Below are positions 22,781 through 36,015 of a stretch of DNA of 64,000 nt, in pieces. Made by a program: the position numbers and the translations under genes. Each line of letters starts with the position of its first letter. Within the stretch, counting starts at the first letter, position 1. Below the pieces are notes generated by a model that worked only from the letters and a program-made list of their open reading frames with translations, was not told the origin of the DNA and ran no database searches. The stretch spans positions 21,033,825 through 21,097,824 of the forward strand of contig CM060104.1 of the NCBI GenBank assembly GCA_030522415.1, in the 5' to 3' direction. The stretch is from Channallabes apus (taxonomy: Eukaryota > Chordata > Actinopteri > Siluriformes > Clariidae).

Positions 22781-25700
22781 TCATCCATCCACTTTACAAC
22801 AGCGTCTGCGTATAGCATTGATAATAGCAGCAGCAGGTACAGCAAGACTAGGGATCCCAGCCAATATGAAGATTATTACATAGATCCATGGAGGGTAGGG
22901 TTTCTTTTCCAAAGTTGGAAATTTTTCCTGCAAGACAAAACAGATAAGCAGAGATTAATAAGTCTAACTCCTGTATACGAACCATTGCTTCCCTGATAAG
23001 AAAAATATAAATCATGTAAATCCGTCTTGAAAAATGTCTGTTAAGTGACTAATTTTAAATGTAGACAATGTTCACACAGCTGCTCATGGAATTTTCTCAC
23101 ATTTTAATTTAACTTACAAATGCATATTATTTTGGATCATGCTATACAGTACTTTAAGCTGTTAGCACATGTGGCCTCCTGAGTAACCTTACCGACTCAG
23201 GGTCCCAAGCGATGTAGAAGAGCTCCTTGGAGATGGTGGTAACAAAATAGAAGAGGAAGATGAATAGCATGATTAGAGGGCTGATAAATCTCCATGTGGC
23301 CTGCCAGAAAATATTGGGTTTGTGGCCGATCATGAAGACCAGGTCTTCATTGAACCTGTTGGGAGAGCAGTGTTCTTCAATATACACCAATGTTAACCAA
23401 AGAAGACTGTCATTTTCACACCTCTGATTACCCCACAGCTACGATTTAAAAAGGTATTACAATAGCTATTATACCAAGACATGGAAGATGATAACGTATG
23501 TAATTATGGTGTCCAAGCTGTTTGTCAGAGAAAATCAGTGACTTTCACTTACCTATCGATTCCATAAATATACACCACTCCAACCGTCTCACAGAAGGCA
23601 ATAATGAGTAGAGGGATGGAACCAGCGAAATTGTCAAAGAGTGCCAGCCAGTAATTCCCTGACCCTTGGACGAATATTAATGCAATAAAACAACACACCA
23701 GACAGGTCAATCCTGAAACAGCAAAAGAAGAAAGAAAAAAACCATAGTCCAATGTGTGCCCTTTATAACATTTACCGAAAAAAACACATTACAGTCTTTT
23801 CAATATCTTTTCACTCTTTTTGAATACTGCACCTGAGATTACTTCTTTAGGCCAGTGTTTGGGGAAGACATTTAAGTCCTGCAAAGGCACCAGGACTCCT
23901 TCAATATTTCCAAACATGGATGACAGGCCAAGGCAGAAGAGCATGACAAAGAAAAGGACGGACCACAGTGGAGATAAGGGCATCTTAGTTATGGCCTCAG
24001 TGAAGACTATGAAGGCCAGGCCTGTGCCTTCAACACCCTGTTTAATCATTGAGCAGAGCATGAAAAATTTGATATCAAGGTGCAATTCACAAATGTATTT
24101 TTAAATAAGAGAAGAGATGGCTTTACCTGACTAAGGAATGTGTTCAAGTCACATGTCCCAAGATTTAGATTGTGAATGACATCAGGGTATGTGCTGTTAA
24201 GTTCTTTCAAAACTTGATCGTAGTTACTTTCAGTGATGTTTGCTTCTGGCAGTTCAAAGGTGTTCAGTAAAGTCAGAATGTTTCTGCAGGACAAATGCAG
24301 AAAATATTATTAGATAATTAATTACATATGTACAGATGCATTCTTTTAAAAGTAAAAAAGGCATGAGTACGTACGTTGCCATACAGTCGTCAAATCTCTC
24401 CGTAGCTCTGAAACCAATGATGGTGTAGATTACAGTTGCGGCAAAAATTGAGGTAAAGGCATTAATGGTGGAGATGATCACAGCATCCTGCTCACAGTTG
24501 TTACTGAAAGAAAGACAGACATTGTGTGCTTTATGACAAAATACTGAGTAGTCATTAATATTTACCATATTGCTAAAACTTATGTACTTACTGCACTGAG
24601 TTGTAGCTGGAGAAAGAGATGAGGCCACCAAATGCCAGCGAGAAGGAATAAAATACTTGAGCACCTGCATCCAGCCAGGTTGATGGGTTTGCTAACTCAT
24701 TAAGCTACACAGAAAGTTTACATAAATTATCTATAATGACTATAGTATGTAGCAGAACAGTAAATCATGTTGATTGCAATATTTGTTGAATTGCCCTTCA
24801 GGACTGTAAAGGTAAATTGTAAATGATTTTCTATGAATGTATACTTACATCTGGTGTAAAAAGAAATTTAATTCCATCAACTGAGCCTTTTAGAGTCAGT
24901 CCTCTGATAAGGAAAATGGTGAGAACTACATATGGTAATGTGGAGGTCACATATACTGCCTTTGGAGGAGAAAGAAAAAGGTTCCTGTTTAAGTTCCAGT
25001 AATATCAGATATAAAGTGACTTCACTGTGAACTATGCTAATGGTGTACAGTACAATTCACTACTAGAACCCTACATTTGGAACATTTTTAAGCATAGAAT
25101 GAAAGAAAAGCAGTATACCAATTTTTGGATTGGTTATAATGACGTGTAATTTAAAGGGAAAAAAACTATTGTGGCTGTTAATTATGCAATAAGCATTTAT
25201 TAGTCATGACTTTATTATTTGCTGCTTTATTACATGCATTTAAATGTCTCCATTTATTTAACAGGATACCATCTCTGATTTTGTTGCTCTAAAAACGTAA
25301 GATAAAAGAATGAATGTAGTAAATCTTTATGAGTGATTATTCTTACATAATAACCTTGCAACATTTTATGGTATGCAGTAAGTTAAAATAGCTTAAAAGA
25401 ATTAAAGAACTTGTTGTTCCATTTAACATTCTTTGGAATTTCTGAAGTATATAAGAACTGTAATATGAGTTCATACATCAAAAGCCCTTATTTGCTGAAA
25501 GATGATAAGATCTAAATGTTCAAACAAATCTATGTTTATGAATAGACTAGAACACTTAACCTTTATAGCACTGTATCAGTGCTGTTTTTTAAACTACTGA
25601 TACAGTTGATAACTGCTCATATAGCAAACAGTGGGTGCTGTTACAGTAGGTCTACCAGCTCTACCCTGGCACAAGAATTTTGCTGAAGCTTTTACCCAGC

Positions 25701-28246
25701 ACATAATATGTTACGTTTAAAAGATACATGTAATACCTTGCCAGTGGTCTCTATTCCACGGACACAGCAGACATAAAGTACAGCCCAGGCTGAAATTAAG
25801 CACAGCACCATCCACCAGTGCAGGCCTCCGGCGTCCTCTATGGATGCAGTTGTGTCCAGAGTCTTCCTGTACCAGAAATAATCCACAGGGGAGCTCTTCT
25901 CACATTCTGACACGAAACCTGTCGATGTTTACAGTTTACAGTAAGTGACTTTTGCTCAGATTATAGGATATTGGTTGCCATATTACTGCTCTATTGACAA
26001 ATGTAGAAGACCATTATGAAGAACATTTCATTTTTATAAAAATCCATATCCATGCATGCACACCAAAAATGTCTGTTTCTCTACTGAGAATTATTATTTT
26101 TTGTGCCCTGTGACTAAGATACCTGTTCTGTTTGCATTGATAGGGCACTGGCTCCAAGGTAGCGGGTCCTGGAACGAGTTAAAGAAGTACCACATGACCC
26201 AGGCTATTATGGTGTTGTAGTAGAGGCTGACTAACAGAGACACACACATGGATGCAATTCCTGTGGAAATAAGTTCATGATGTATTACATTTAGTTTTCC
26301 AAGCACTGGACAGAAATGGAGAACCTTTCTGAAGTGAGATAAAGATTTAAAGATTTCAGTTAGTTGTTTTAGGTGGTAATGGATTTCACCTCACCTACTC
26401 CTATCATGTAAGGGGAAATAGTCTTCCACACCCCCACACTGCCCTTCCTCAGGCGCTGTCCAATAGCAAACTCCAGATGGAGAAGAGGAACTCCCTCAAA
26501 CACCAGCAGGATCAGGAAGGGAATCATAAAGGCTCCTGAAGGAGGACAAATGAATAGTACGCTCTAAGGAAGGACACTAATTATTATACATTACTAAAAT
26601 AATGTTTATTCTGATGTAACATAAAAGCTGAAAACATGTTTACTGTACTTGTATAAACCATTAACATTAAGAAGAAGCTTACCAGGCATGGACTACATAG
26701 TTTTGTCAAGCATTTTTAGGTAGGGGTATAGCTCAATGCCACTATCTTTTAGGTGATCTAAATATTTGTATACTGTAGCTGCATTTGAATTTAAACGGCA
26801 AAAGTGCACTGGTTTATATTTTTGCTTGTACCTGCCGGTGACATTTTAATGAATTTAGCTTTAATTAGGTTTAATTATTTAATTAATCCTAAACCAACTA
26901 GCACCCTAATGTTGTTAAAACACCACAGCACTATGACCAGGCAGTTAATAAGAATGATGAATTAATGTCAATAAACCCATCATGTATGTTTATGTTAAGG
27001 AATCATATTTTCCTGCTCTCAGGAATAAAAAAGAAAGATTATTTGCAGTACAGTATATGATGAATTTGATTTTGGCACATTTTATTCCTGATCCACTTCC
27101 TGACGACCCTTCTATTTTTAACTTGCACTGTGACCCCAATGGCTGGGACACAGGGGGCACAGGGCACTGGAAACGACCCTGGGTTTTCCACATGACAGGC
27201 CACAGAGCCACCAATTCCCTTCCATATTTGTACATATGTACAATGAATATGCTCTGTATCGCAATCTGTTTGTTCCATGTTTGTGTTCTGGTACACAAAT
27301 TCAGTACATGTGAATACACCCTGTGCTGTGGGAGTGAGTTATGAGTTATGAGATGAGATTGCATTTTTATCAGCCCTTTCAACACACTCTGTAACAGCCT
27401 GAACACAACAAAGCAGAGCCAGTACTATCTGGCTCTAAGGTTTCATTCACTTTGGAACATGTGAAGGTGTTTCTCTCCATTACTGTGGTGTGGTTTTATG
27501 AAGATGTTTAGATGACAGTCTAAAGAGAAGCATATTGATGCATGATAATATATATATATATATGTAAACATTTTAATTGTTTTATACATTTTTTTATGTT
27601 GCTTATTTGTTGCTTTTGTCTTGACAACTTGTCATGTCTTTTATAATAGTAAAGAAGTCATGGCTACTGTGACCTTTTAGACACAATGATTAGAAATGAG
27701 TCTTATAGACCACCTGCTACTGCTGGGGTACATGAAAGGAATGAGTTGACAAGAAAGCTATAAATTTACGAAAAATGCAATATACCAGGAAGATTTAAAA
27801 CACTCTTGGCTAATGGTTAAGAGAAAGCACAAGAGCAAGCTTAAAAGATGGGTGTGACGTCTGGCACCTATCAGGTATGTAAAAATATAAGGAAAGCACC
27901 TAAGCTAGTAAAGTAGTGCTAGACAATTTCTTACAGATGTAAATAATTGACAAAACATTATATGAGCAAATGTACTGTATTTAGACACATGACCAAACCT
28001 ACTGTATACAGTATGTGCTTGAACATCTAATTTTCTTGTTTCAACTCTTCTGCAAAGGCCTTCTACTAGAATTTGGAAAGTGGCTATGTTTTTTTTTTGC
28101 ATCAAGTAGTCAAGTTTATCCTGAAAGTGATCATGGGAGTTAAGATTGGGGCCACTCGAGTATTCTTACACCACACTTGGCAAACCATGTCTTTATAAAT
28201 CTCACTTTGGTGGCAGGATATATGGATTTTTGCTCAATGCACATCA

Positions 28247-28278
<32 letters not shown>

Positions 28279-30084
28279 AACACAAAATGTGTCACTCTCA
28301 GGAAAATTGATCACTTATCTACAATGCGTTTTGGCTATTTCTCAATTGTAGAAAGTGTGACGCATTAACTTTTTTGTGCTTAATGTTTGAGGGATGTAAC
28401 CATGTAAAACTCAGCATGTTTAATAATCAAAGCAAAACATCGGTTAAACTTTGAAATATCTTATAGACAGAGCAGGGTAGGAGGTGTTTTTTGCCTTTTT
28501 TTTTTTTTTTTTTTAAGTCTGTACACTATTTAAAGTTAAGACCAGTGAGAATCAGTTGGTCTAAAAATCTCTGTGCTACTGATGGTGCCAGTGCTGAACT
28601 ATTAATTCTCACTAGAAACCAACTAAAAGCTTTTCTTCTGGTAGCATAAATTTTAATTTCTTCATAATTACAGCAAAATACCCAAAGCAAATTTGCTGCA
28701 CAAAATAACCCATCAGCAGTGTTTTTTTTTTTTTTTCCATGATTGTCTCCCAAATAAATCCTCTTCACTAAGAGCAGTTAGAGATCTTATCTGACTTTTA
28801 TTTGTATAGCAGTAAAATTGGGATCATTGAGAAAAGGTTTTCATCTCATTGGGCCTTTGTCATCTATTAATATAATAAAACTGTAAAGTTGGTGTATCTG
28901 TACATTAAAATATATCAAGATATGAAGGTCTGATTGTGAAAAATATTAAGTTTTCACGGGTGTATTTGTCCGAGCTTGAGGTAAAATATAGGCTTTGTTT
29001 CATCGTAATCAGCAGATAGAAAGAGAAGGTATGCTCATTTGAAATTTAAATGGAAAACCTTATCTTAACCTTATAAACCTTATCATAAACAAATTGACCT
29101 TGAAAAAAATCATTAATTCAAAATTCAACAGATGGCATTGTAAAAAATTTTTTTTTACGTGTTTGTGAGAGCAATTAAATTCCATGTGAACGAGGTCGTG
29201 GGCACATCTAGTTAAAGGAATATTTTGTGCTTTTTAATGTAAGTATCTTTTTTTGTACTAAAAGAACACAATAATCAAATCTTTCTGTATCAATTGTAGC
29301 CCTGTTGAATCTTTGAGGATTTTGCCGATTAAAAAAACAACAACTTCTCATTATAAATACCTATGTGTTTCTTATCTTTGACTCTGTCTCATTACAGTGG
29401 CAAGTTATTACTACTAAGTATACAGGGAGTCCAAAGACGCAAACAACGAAAAATGCGAGATATGTGCTAGATTAATCTGAACATATTTATCTTTCAGAAC
29501 ACTCCGAAGACGCTCTGACCCTTCTTAATAATCTGAACATACTGTAGTGTTTTCAAGAGACTAGAGAGAAAAGTGACCAATCTCAGTCAAAAATGAAAAA
29601 GTTTAATGAGAATAAATGTACTATTATAAAATTAAAATAAACACAATCCATTTGGGAGTATCCGATTTTCTGTAATACAAAGTGGATTAGAAAGCACCCC
29701 TGTACAGCTAAAGATGTGACAAGCTACTGAAGTAAAATAAACTTTGTCTTACCACAAATATTTAAAAAAAAAAAAAAAAAAAGGTCGGTTTATCTATAAC
29801 TTAGAGTTGTTTCCACTAAAATACCCGTCCCAATTAAGCTCATTAAAATCATTAAAGTTAAAAATGTTGGCAGGTATTTCCTCACCTCCCCCATGGCTCT
29901 GACACAGGTAGGGGAAGCGCCAGACATTTCCGAGCCCCACGCAGAAACCCACACATGTTAGCATATACTGGGCTTTGTTGTCCCATTTAGGCCTATCCCC
30001 TGCTTCCTCGACTTCCAGTAGTTCCAGTTGCTCATGGGTCAGGATCCGGTCATCCAGGCCTGGGTTAGGGATCTTCAGCTTCAT
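22781..30084 (-). CDS. slc6a19: Sodium-dependent neutral amino acid transporter B0AT1, 12 exons, 614 aa
   Basis: Na+-coupled importer of neutral amino acids (apical gut and kidney epithelium in vertebrates, partnered by ACE2 or collectrin). Exons on the minus strand are 29886-30084, 26395-26535, 26123-26260, 25737-25918, 24849-24959, 24592-24704, 24375-24503, 24127-24283, 23833-24037, 23553-23712, 23193-23355 and 22781-22927. All phases join and there are 615 codons with the stop. Motifs are [14 protein letters not shown] (residues 31-44), the TM1 motif [10 protein letters not shown] (50-59), [86 protein letters not shown] and [11 protein letters not shown]. The N-terminus (PNPGLDDRI) is very like mammalian B0AT1. 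The exon 9 donor is weak (CAG|GTGCAG). I see no frame damage. Confidence 0.95.
26536..29885 (-). other. Intron 1 of slc6a19-like
   Basis: 3.35 kb without exons. It holds a short CT/CA tract near 28240-28280, poly-T/A runs and a scrap near 28130-28200 (GCAAACCATGTCTTTATAAA) that resembles the Tc1 family of 31085-31500 in reverse. Reading frames around 26982-27406 on both strands match nothing I know. Confidence 0.6.
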
Positions 30085-30535
30085 GGTCCAGGTGACTCAA
30101 TATAGATCCTGGTTTTCATTAATTTCTGGCTGGTAGCTGGTATGAATATGAAATAGTGCTATGGGGGACTACAAGTAATAGGGCAGTCTTCTTTGAGAAA
30201 GCTAAATTTATATGATGAACTTTAGCATCAGCCCAGGGCACGTGTATGCTACCAGCATAATGGGAAAGCGTCATGTCAGCTAGATAAGAGTAAGGAAAAA
30301 AAAAAAAACACCTGACTGAGCCTGATGTATGACAATTATTAATGTCATACCCACCTGCACACACACACACTTTTGCACACACCTACTTAATAGTTCAAAT
30401 GGTTAACAAATGAAGATATGAATCTTTGTATCCATTGAGGAGCAACCCGTAACAAGGGTCTGCTATCCAAACCATTTGTACCATTTATGCACATTTAACC
30501 ATTTATGCACTTATGATGACACACGCACAAACACA

Positions 30536-30607
<72 letters not shown>

Positions 30608-31080
30608 ATACCCTTCATGTCACTTCAGCTAACTTGAACTAGGATTTGTGATTTGATGTCCACATTACTCATGTGAATGCCGCACATGATAGAAAGGAGA
30701 AAATAAAGAGAACAACATTAACTATACAGAAATGACAGTACTATGTTTGAAAAGGAAGAATAAATATTGCCTGTGTGCTGCTTGCAATCCAGCTCTTTGT
30801 ATCAGGCTTTGGTTTAGGCTCACAGTCTACAGGTTTCATTTGGTGTTGGAAACAATAAGGGTCCTTCACAAAAGAGGACTTTTTGCTTGATTTTTGACAT
30901 GAAATAGGTTTTAAAAAGAAATAGTTATAAAAGATTTTAAAAACTGCTATGTGTTTTCAATAATTGCTAAGAGAGAAATGGTATGCTCCCCTTATTATTT
31001 TGCCATTTCTCTTTAATTTACAATAAAATTTGGGGAATTTGCACTTGCACCAATGTGGCCATAAATATATTATCTCACAT
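30085..31080. other. Upstream region of slc6a19-like, with (CA)n
   Basis: The promoter and 5' UTR of slc6a19-like should lie in the first few hundred bases. A CA microsatellite occupies about 30541-30605. I see no second gene. Confidence 0.5.
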
Positions 31081-31084
31081 GATA

Positions 31085-31500
31085 CAAATATGTTTATTAT
31101 ATGACACAAAGTTTGTGGACAACTTACAGTAACACCACACCATAACTAAGTCTTCACCAAGTGCCATAAAATCGGAAGCTCAAAAGGACGCCTTTGAAAC
31201 CACGAAGACATTGAATACCTGAGTTGGTGTACAAGAACTCAAGTGACTTGCACAGAGTCTTGACCTCATCACCTTTGAGAATGCTGACTGTGCACCAGGC
31301 CTACTCACCCAACTGACCTCATTCATGCTCTTGAATAAACACAAATCCCACAGGCATGTCCAATGTCTAGTGGAAAGCGCCTTCCCAAATAAGTTGAGGT
31401 TATTATAGTAGCAAAAGGGACTAAACGTGGAACTAAAGAATCATGGACAATTAACAAGCACATATGGAGATCAGTTTAGGTGTTCATATATTTTCACATT
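31085..31500 (+). mobile_element. Tc1-like transposon remnant (family 3)
   Basis: Contains ACAAAGTTTGTGGACAAC at the left, AAGAACTCAAGTGACTTGCA, TGCACCAGGCCTACTCACCC, CACAAATCCCACAGGCATG and ATCTAGTGGAAAG-like blocks. These correspond to the 3' half of a fish Tc1-like transposase gene. Frames are broken and the right end is worn near 31490. Confidence 0.7.
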
Positions 31501-31679
31501 TCCCTTATGGTATATACAGTATTATAAAAGCTGCTCTATTAATATGTGGGTAATGAAGAAATAAAAATAATAAAAAAAAAGTTTTGTCATGACAGACATC
31601 TGGTATTATTTACTCAATTTTTTGTTTATTGCATTAAAGCAACAACAGATCATACAAATGTATTAATATATCTATATAT

Positions 31680-31996
31680 ACTACCGTTCAAAAGTTTGGG
31701 GTAACTTGCAAATTTCTTTGTTTTTGTTTAGTGATTTATTTTCTACATTCTACAACAATACTGGTTTATTAATTTATTAATTATTTCAAAACTATAAAAT
31801 AACACATATGGAATTAGATAATTACGTAACAACAACAAAATCAACAGTTAGTTGTTATTTTAAGACAGCCTTTATGATGAAACTGGCTCTCATGAAGATT
31901 AATGCATTTTGGATGCCTTCAGCATTCCTTTACAATGTAGAAAGAAATAAAAATCAGGAACCATCATAAAGTGACCCCAAACTTTTGAACGGTAGT
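31680..31996. mobile_element. Non-autonomous Tc1-like MITE (ACTACCGTTC family)
   Basis: Perfect or near-perfect terminal repeats, ACTACCGTTCAAAAGTTTGG and its inverse at 31974-31996, enclose 317 bp of non-coding DNA. The longer relative at 52906 keeps more of the ancestral interior, so this copy is an internal-deletion derivative. Confidence 0.9.
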
Positions 31997-31999
31997 GTA

Positions 32000-33287
32000 T
32001 GTATTTCCATCACAGACTGCATAGGGTGGTATATTTTACCACAGGTAGCCTTGACAATTCATACTGTAACTCCAGGGTCCTTGGTTTGATCCTGAGATTA
32101 GGTTACCTACTGTAGATAAAAAAAGGTCCTACTGAAGATAAAGGAGTTCATAAAGGCAAGCAAGGACATATGAAACTCAAATCAGTAAACTAACCCCAGA
32201 TTTGTCAATATATGCAGTTTTAATTATTAGATCTTGAGAGTTCATGGACATTCAAGGACCTTCACATTATGCTTATTTTGCAAACCATAAAAACATAAAC
32301 AACCATATTCAGTATGCACAATTCATAACAGTTATTAGCATGTCAGTGGTTTTAGCTAATACACATTTAAAAGCTTATTCAATAATTACACTGAAACTAA
32401 TATACAGCTATGTCTTGCATTAAAAATTGGAAAAATGGAACTTTGTACAGGGCTGGTTCAATCCAAAACCATATAGTTCAACATATCGTATTAACTAAAC
32501 TATGATTATGCTGTTCTTTATCAGTTATGATAAGTTTACTGATAATCAGGAGGACCAATCAGATTGAGAAGATATTGCGAGATTTTATCACAGTGTCTAA
32601 AGGTCAGTAACATGTCGTCATACAAGTCTATTGGAAACCTGATGAAAATGTTGATAACATAAGTGGGACCGCTCTAAATATGTGGATTCATAAATGTCCT
32701 AAGCAAGTTTGTCCAGACAAAAAAAAAATTCAATAAATATTATATATTTAACCTTGGTTGTGTTTGTTAAGTGTTATTAGACTGTCCATTCTAATGTTCC
32801 TGAATTGTATTTCCACACCCATAATTTATATGACCTCAGTTCCAGTCATCCAGTTATCAGTAGGATATTACAGCTTGGCAGACCTTTCCAAAGAAGAATT
32901 TTAGCACTACATTATCAGAGTCAGATTATTATACTGGTTTCATGTAAAAACCAGTATAAGCAGATTAATATTATTGTCAAATATTGCATTGTTTAGTATA
33001 ATTACTTTTGTTCATGATTTCTCTCTTTATGCCATAAAATGGTTCACAGGTGAGGTCTCAGCTGGAGGCACTGTAATCTACTACTCTGACTGCACTCAAA
33101 GGATTTCAAATCCGATCCTATCCAAGTCAATGTTTGCATTAAAGGGTTCCAATTATAAAGATCTACTTTTTCCTGCTTTGGGTCATTTATAGATTTTGAG
33201 GAGTCAAAGCAACAGAGACAAAAGATTAAACCTATGGTGGCTGTGAGCTGATGTGATGTAGCCTGCCTTGGGCACTTTGAACGGGGA

Positions 33288-33290
<3 letters not shown>
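32000..33290. other. Intergenic, no gene seen
   Basis: AT-rich sequence with no recognised exons, element ends or RNA genes. It lies between slc6a19-like and the LINE copies. Confidence 0.55.

Positions 33291-33291
<1 letters not shown>

Positions 33292-33331
<40 letters not shown>
33292..33331. repeat. (CA)n microsatellite
   Basis: About 20 CA units, directly abutting the tail of the LINE at 33332. Confidence 0.97.
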
Positions 33332-33333
<2 letters not shown>

Positions 33334-35455
33334 CAATTCAATTCAATTCAATTTTATTTGTATAGCGCTTTTAACAATTGACATTGTCTCAAAACAGCTT
33401 TACACAATCAAAAGAATTATTTAAGTTTGTATGGAATGTGAATGTGTATGAATCAAAATGGTCAGATAGTCCCCGGTGAGCAAGCCGAGGGCGACAGTGG
33501 CAAGGAAAAACTCCCTGAGATGGTAATAGGAAGAAACCTTGAGAGGAACCAGACTCAACAGGGAACCCATCCTCATCTGGGTGAAACAGATAGCAGGAAA
33601 TGATCTGCATTTATACAGTGTGTTAGGTGGCAGGCAGTTCAGTTATAATAGTTGATCTTAATTGATGTTAAAATGGAGTCCAGGTAGTTATTGGAGACTC
33701 AAATAGACTTGTAGAAAGTTCCAGTCCTGAACTATCGAATTGTCAAGTCCTCAGAGAAACAGCTGACAACACCAGTCGAGGCCAGAACCATCTTCTAAGT
33801 GGAGAGAATCATCCCCAGACACCAGACGCTTCCCAAAGAAACACACGGGGCATCCATGCGACGAGACCTCCAACCAGAAACGGGGCACCAGGATGGATCA
33901 GACAGGTCCGGAGGGCAGAGGGAGTCTGGATCACTGGCAGCTCAGGGATGACATGTGTAGCTCGACAGAGAGAGAGAGAGAGAAAGAGTGAAAGGGGGAG
34001 ACAGGGGGAGAGAGGAAAGAGAAAGAGGGGGAGGAAGAGAAGAAGAGGAGAGATGGCAATTAGGTACAGTATGGTCACAGTCACATAATGTATAATGTGA
34101 ATGTATATTTACTGTAGAGTGCAAGCAGGGACTCCGGCAGGACTAACTATGACAGCATAACTAAAAGGGAGAGCCAGAAGGAAACACAAACATGAGGGCT
34201 CCCTGAGATGTAAACCAAACAATCACCTCACCGTCAACAAACCTGAGTGATCAAATGAGAGTGAGGAAGACAGCATCTAAACATACCAGTTCACCATAAT
34301 ACTCTACGTCCATGAGTCCCCCAGATCTGCTCCTTTTCCTAAGACAAATCTATTTATAAAAATGCTTGGCTAAATAAATAGGTTTTTAGCCTAGACTTAA
34401 ACACTGAGACTGTGTCTGAGTCCCGAACACTATTTGGAAGACTATTCCATAATTTTGGGGCTTTGTAAGAAAAAGCTCTGCCCCCAGCTGTAGTTTTCAT
34501 AATACGCGGTACTGACAAGCAGCCTGCATCCTTTGATCGAAGTAGGCGTGGCGGATCGTAAGACACTAGCAGTTCGCTCAGATACGGCGGCGCGAGACCA
34601 TTTAATGCTTTATATGTCAAAAGTAGTATTTTAAAATCAATGCGAAATTTCACGGGGAGCCAATGTAGTGAAGATAGGATAGGGGTGATGTGCTCATATC
34701 TTCTGGTTCTAGTGAGGACTCTCGCTGCTGCATTCTGGACTAGTTGAAGCTTGCTTATGCACCTAGCTGAACAACCAGACAGTAAGGCATTACAATAGTC
34801 CAACCTAGAAGTGATAAAAGCATGAACTAGTTTTTCTGCATCATTTAGCGACAATATATTTCTTATCTTGGCAATATTTCTGAGGTCAAAGAATGCTATC
34901 TTGGTGATATTATCTACATGAGCTTCAAATGAAAGACTGGAATCTATAATCACACCGAGGTCTTTTACTGATGCACTTGATGGAACAGAAAGGCCATCTA
35001 AAGTTACGGTGTGATCTAAGATTTTACTCCTAGCTGTATGCGGTCCTATGACTAGAACTTCTGTCTTATCTGTATTAAGCAGAAGGAAGTTAATTAGCAT
35101 CCAATTTCTTATGTCCTGCACACATTGCTCAACTTTAGTAAGATGGTTTTTCTCATCATGTTTTGCTGAGACATATAACTGTGTGTCGTCAGCATAACAA
35201 TGAAAACTAATACCATGCTTACAGATTATGTTGCCCAGAGGAAGCATGTAAAGGGAAAAAAGCAGTGGGCCTAAAACTGAACCCTGCGGAACGCCAAACT
35301 CCACTAGAGAACATGCAGAATAATCACCATTTAAGTCTACATACTGATAACGATCGGTCAAATAGGATCTGAGCCAGGAGAGGGCTGTACCCTTAATTCC
35401 TACTACATTTTCTAATCTGTGAAGACAATCAGACAAAGTAAACAGTAAAAGTTGT
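33332..35455 (-). mobile_element. L2-type LINE, 5'-truncated, with 3' UTR and tail
   Basis: Minus-strand non-LTR retrotransposon. The 3' tail is an ATTGA/TTCAA pentamer repeat at 33332-33353, preceded by the characteristic fish LINE 3' end (complement of TTTATTTGTATAGCGCTTTT). A 1-kb 3' UTR then leads to the open reverse-transcriptase frame at 34354-35436. The 5' part is missing beyond about 35455, the usual result of incomplete reverse transcription. The long open frame suggests a fairly recent insertion. Confidence 0.92.
34354..35436 (-). CDS. LINE reverse transcriptase C-terminal half, 360 aa open frame
   Basis: Open frame of 360 codons ending at the natural stop of the LINE. It starts inside the polymerase domain with the block GTALSWLRSYLTDRYQYV, then GVPQGSVLGPLLFSLYMLPL and the catalytic YADDTQLY box near residue 84. 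The thumb and C-terminal blocks follow (KDLGVIIDSSLSFEAHV, SRLDYCNALLSG, LQLVQNAAARVLT, ILSSLHWLPVKFRIDFKIL, PKLWNSLPNSVR). The endonuclease and N-terminal polymerase parts are absent because of 5' truncation, so the copy cannot mobilise by itself. The ATG at 35436 is an internal methionine and not a real start. Confidence 0.88.
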   Translation of the reverse strand: MSDCLHRLENVVGIKGTALSWLRSYLTDRYQYVDLNGDYSACSLVEFGVPQGSVLGPLLFSLYMLPLGNIICKHGISFHCYADDTQLYVSAKHDEKNHLTKVEQCVQDIRNWMLINFLLLNTDKTEVLVIGPHTARSKILDHTVTLDGLSVPSSASVKDLGVIIDSSLSFEAHVDNITKIAFFDLRNIAKIRNILSLNDAEKLVHAFITSRLDYCNALLSGCSARCISKLQLVQNAAARVLTRTRRYEHITPILSSLHWLPVKFRIDFKILLLTYKALNGLAPPYLSELLVSYDPPRLLRSKDAGCLSVPRIMKTTAGGRAFSYKAPKLWNSLPNSVRDSDTVSVFKSRLKTYLFSQAFL

Positions 35456-36015
35456 AAATTAAGTTGGTGGGATAAGGGTAAGGGTAATTGTCTGCTTTGT
35501 CAACTTGTTCATTATTAAAATCACGTGTTTACATAATGTCACAGACATTTTGAGGCCACATACCACAGCACATGCTCTCAAGCACTGACATTCAAACACC
35601 ATCTCCCACTATTACCCTTCCCTCTTTTTAGGGTTCATGGTTACATATTCTGAATGCATTTTTTTTTTCATTTCTTTTTCTAATTCAATAAATTCAGTAT
35701 TTTTTAGTTACTTACATTGCAACTTAAATACAACATATGGGTAATTGTGCACCAGTACACAAGTATACTTCTTGAGAAAAGCATGTTGACTACCTTAAAA
35801 TAGTGTGGCAATAATTTAAATAATTTTCTCATTCTTTTGCAATTTGTAATCCTTTACCCATTCAGTCTAATAATTCCCATTCTTTTTTTGTGGTTCTGAC
35901 ATTATTTAAGAAGTGACAAGAGTAACAGTGTTGACAACAGCACTAATGTGTATGATATAAATAATTATTAAAAAATTTAATTTTATATACAACTCCTTTA
36001 TTAAAGTATATTGTA
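35456..36015. other. Spacer between two LINE copies, nothing recognised
   Basis: AT-rich, no exon or repeat ends recognised. Confidence 0.5.

Noticed and set aside
26982..27406. Overlapping frames of 120 and 138 codons on opposite strands
   Set aside because: They lie in intron 1 of slc6a19-like, match no family I know, and the region has phrases resembling a diverged interspersed repeat. Overlap on both strands is typical of chance frames.
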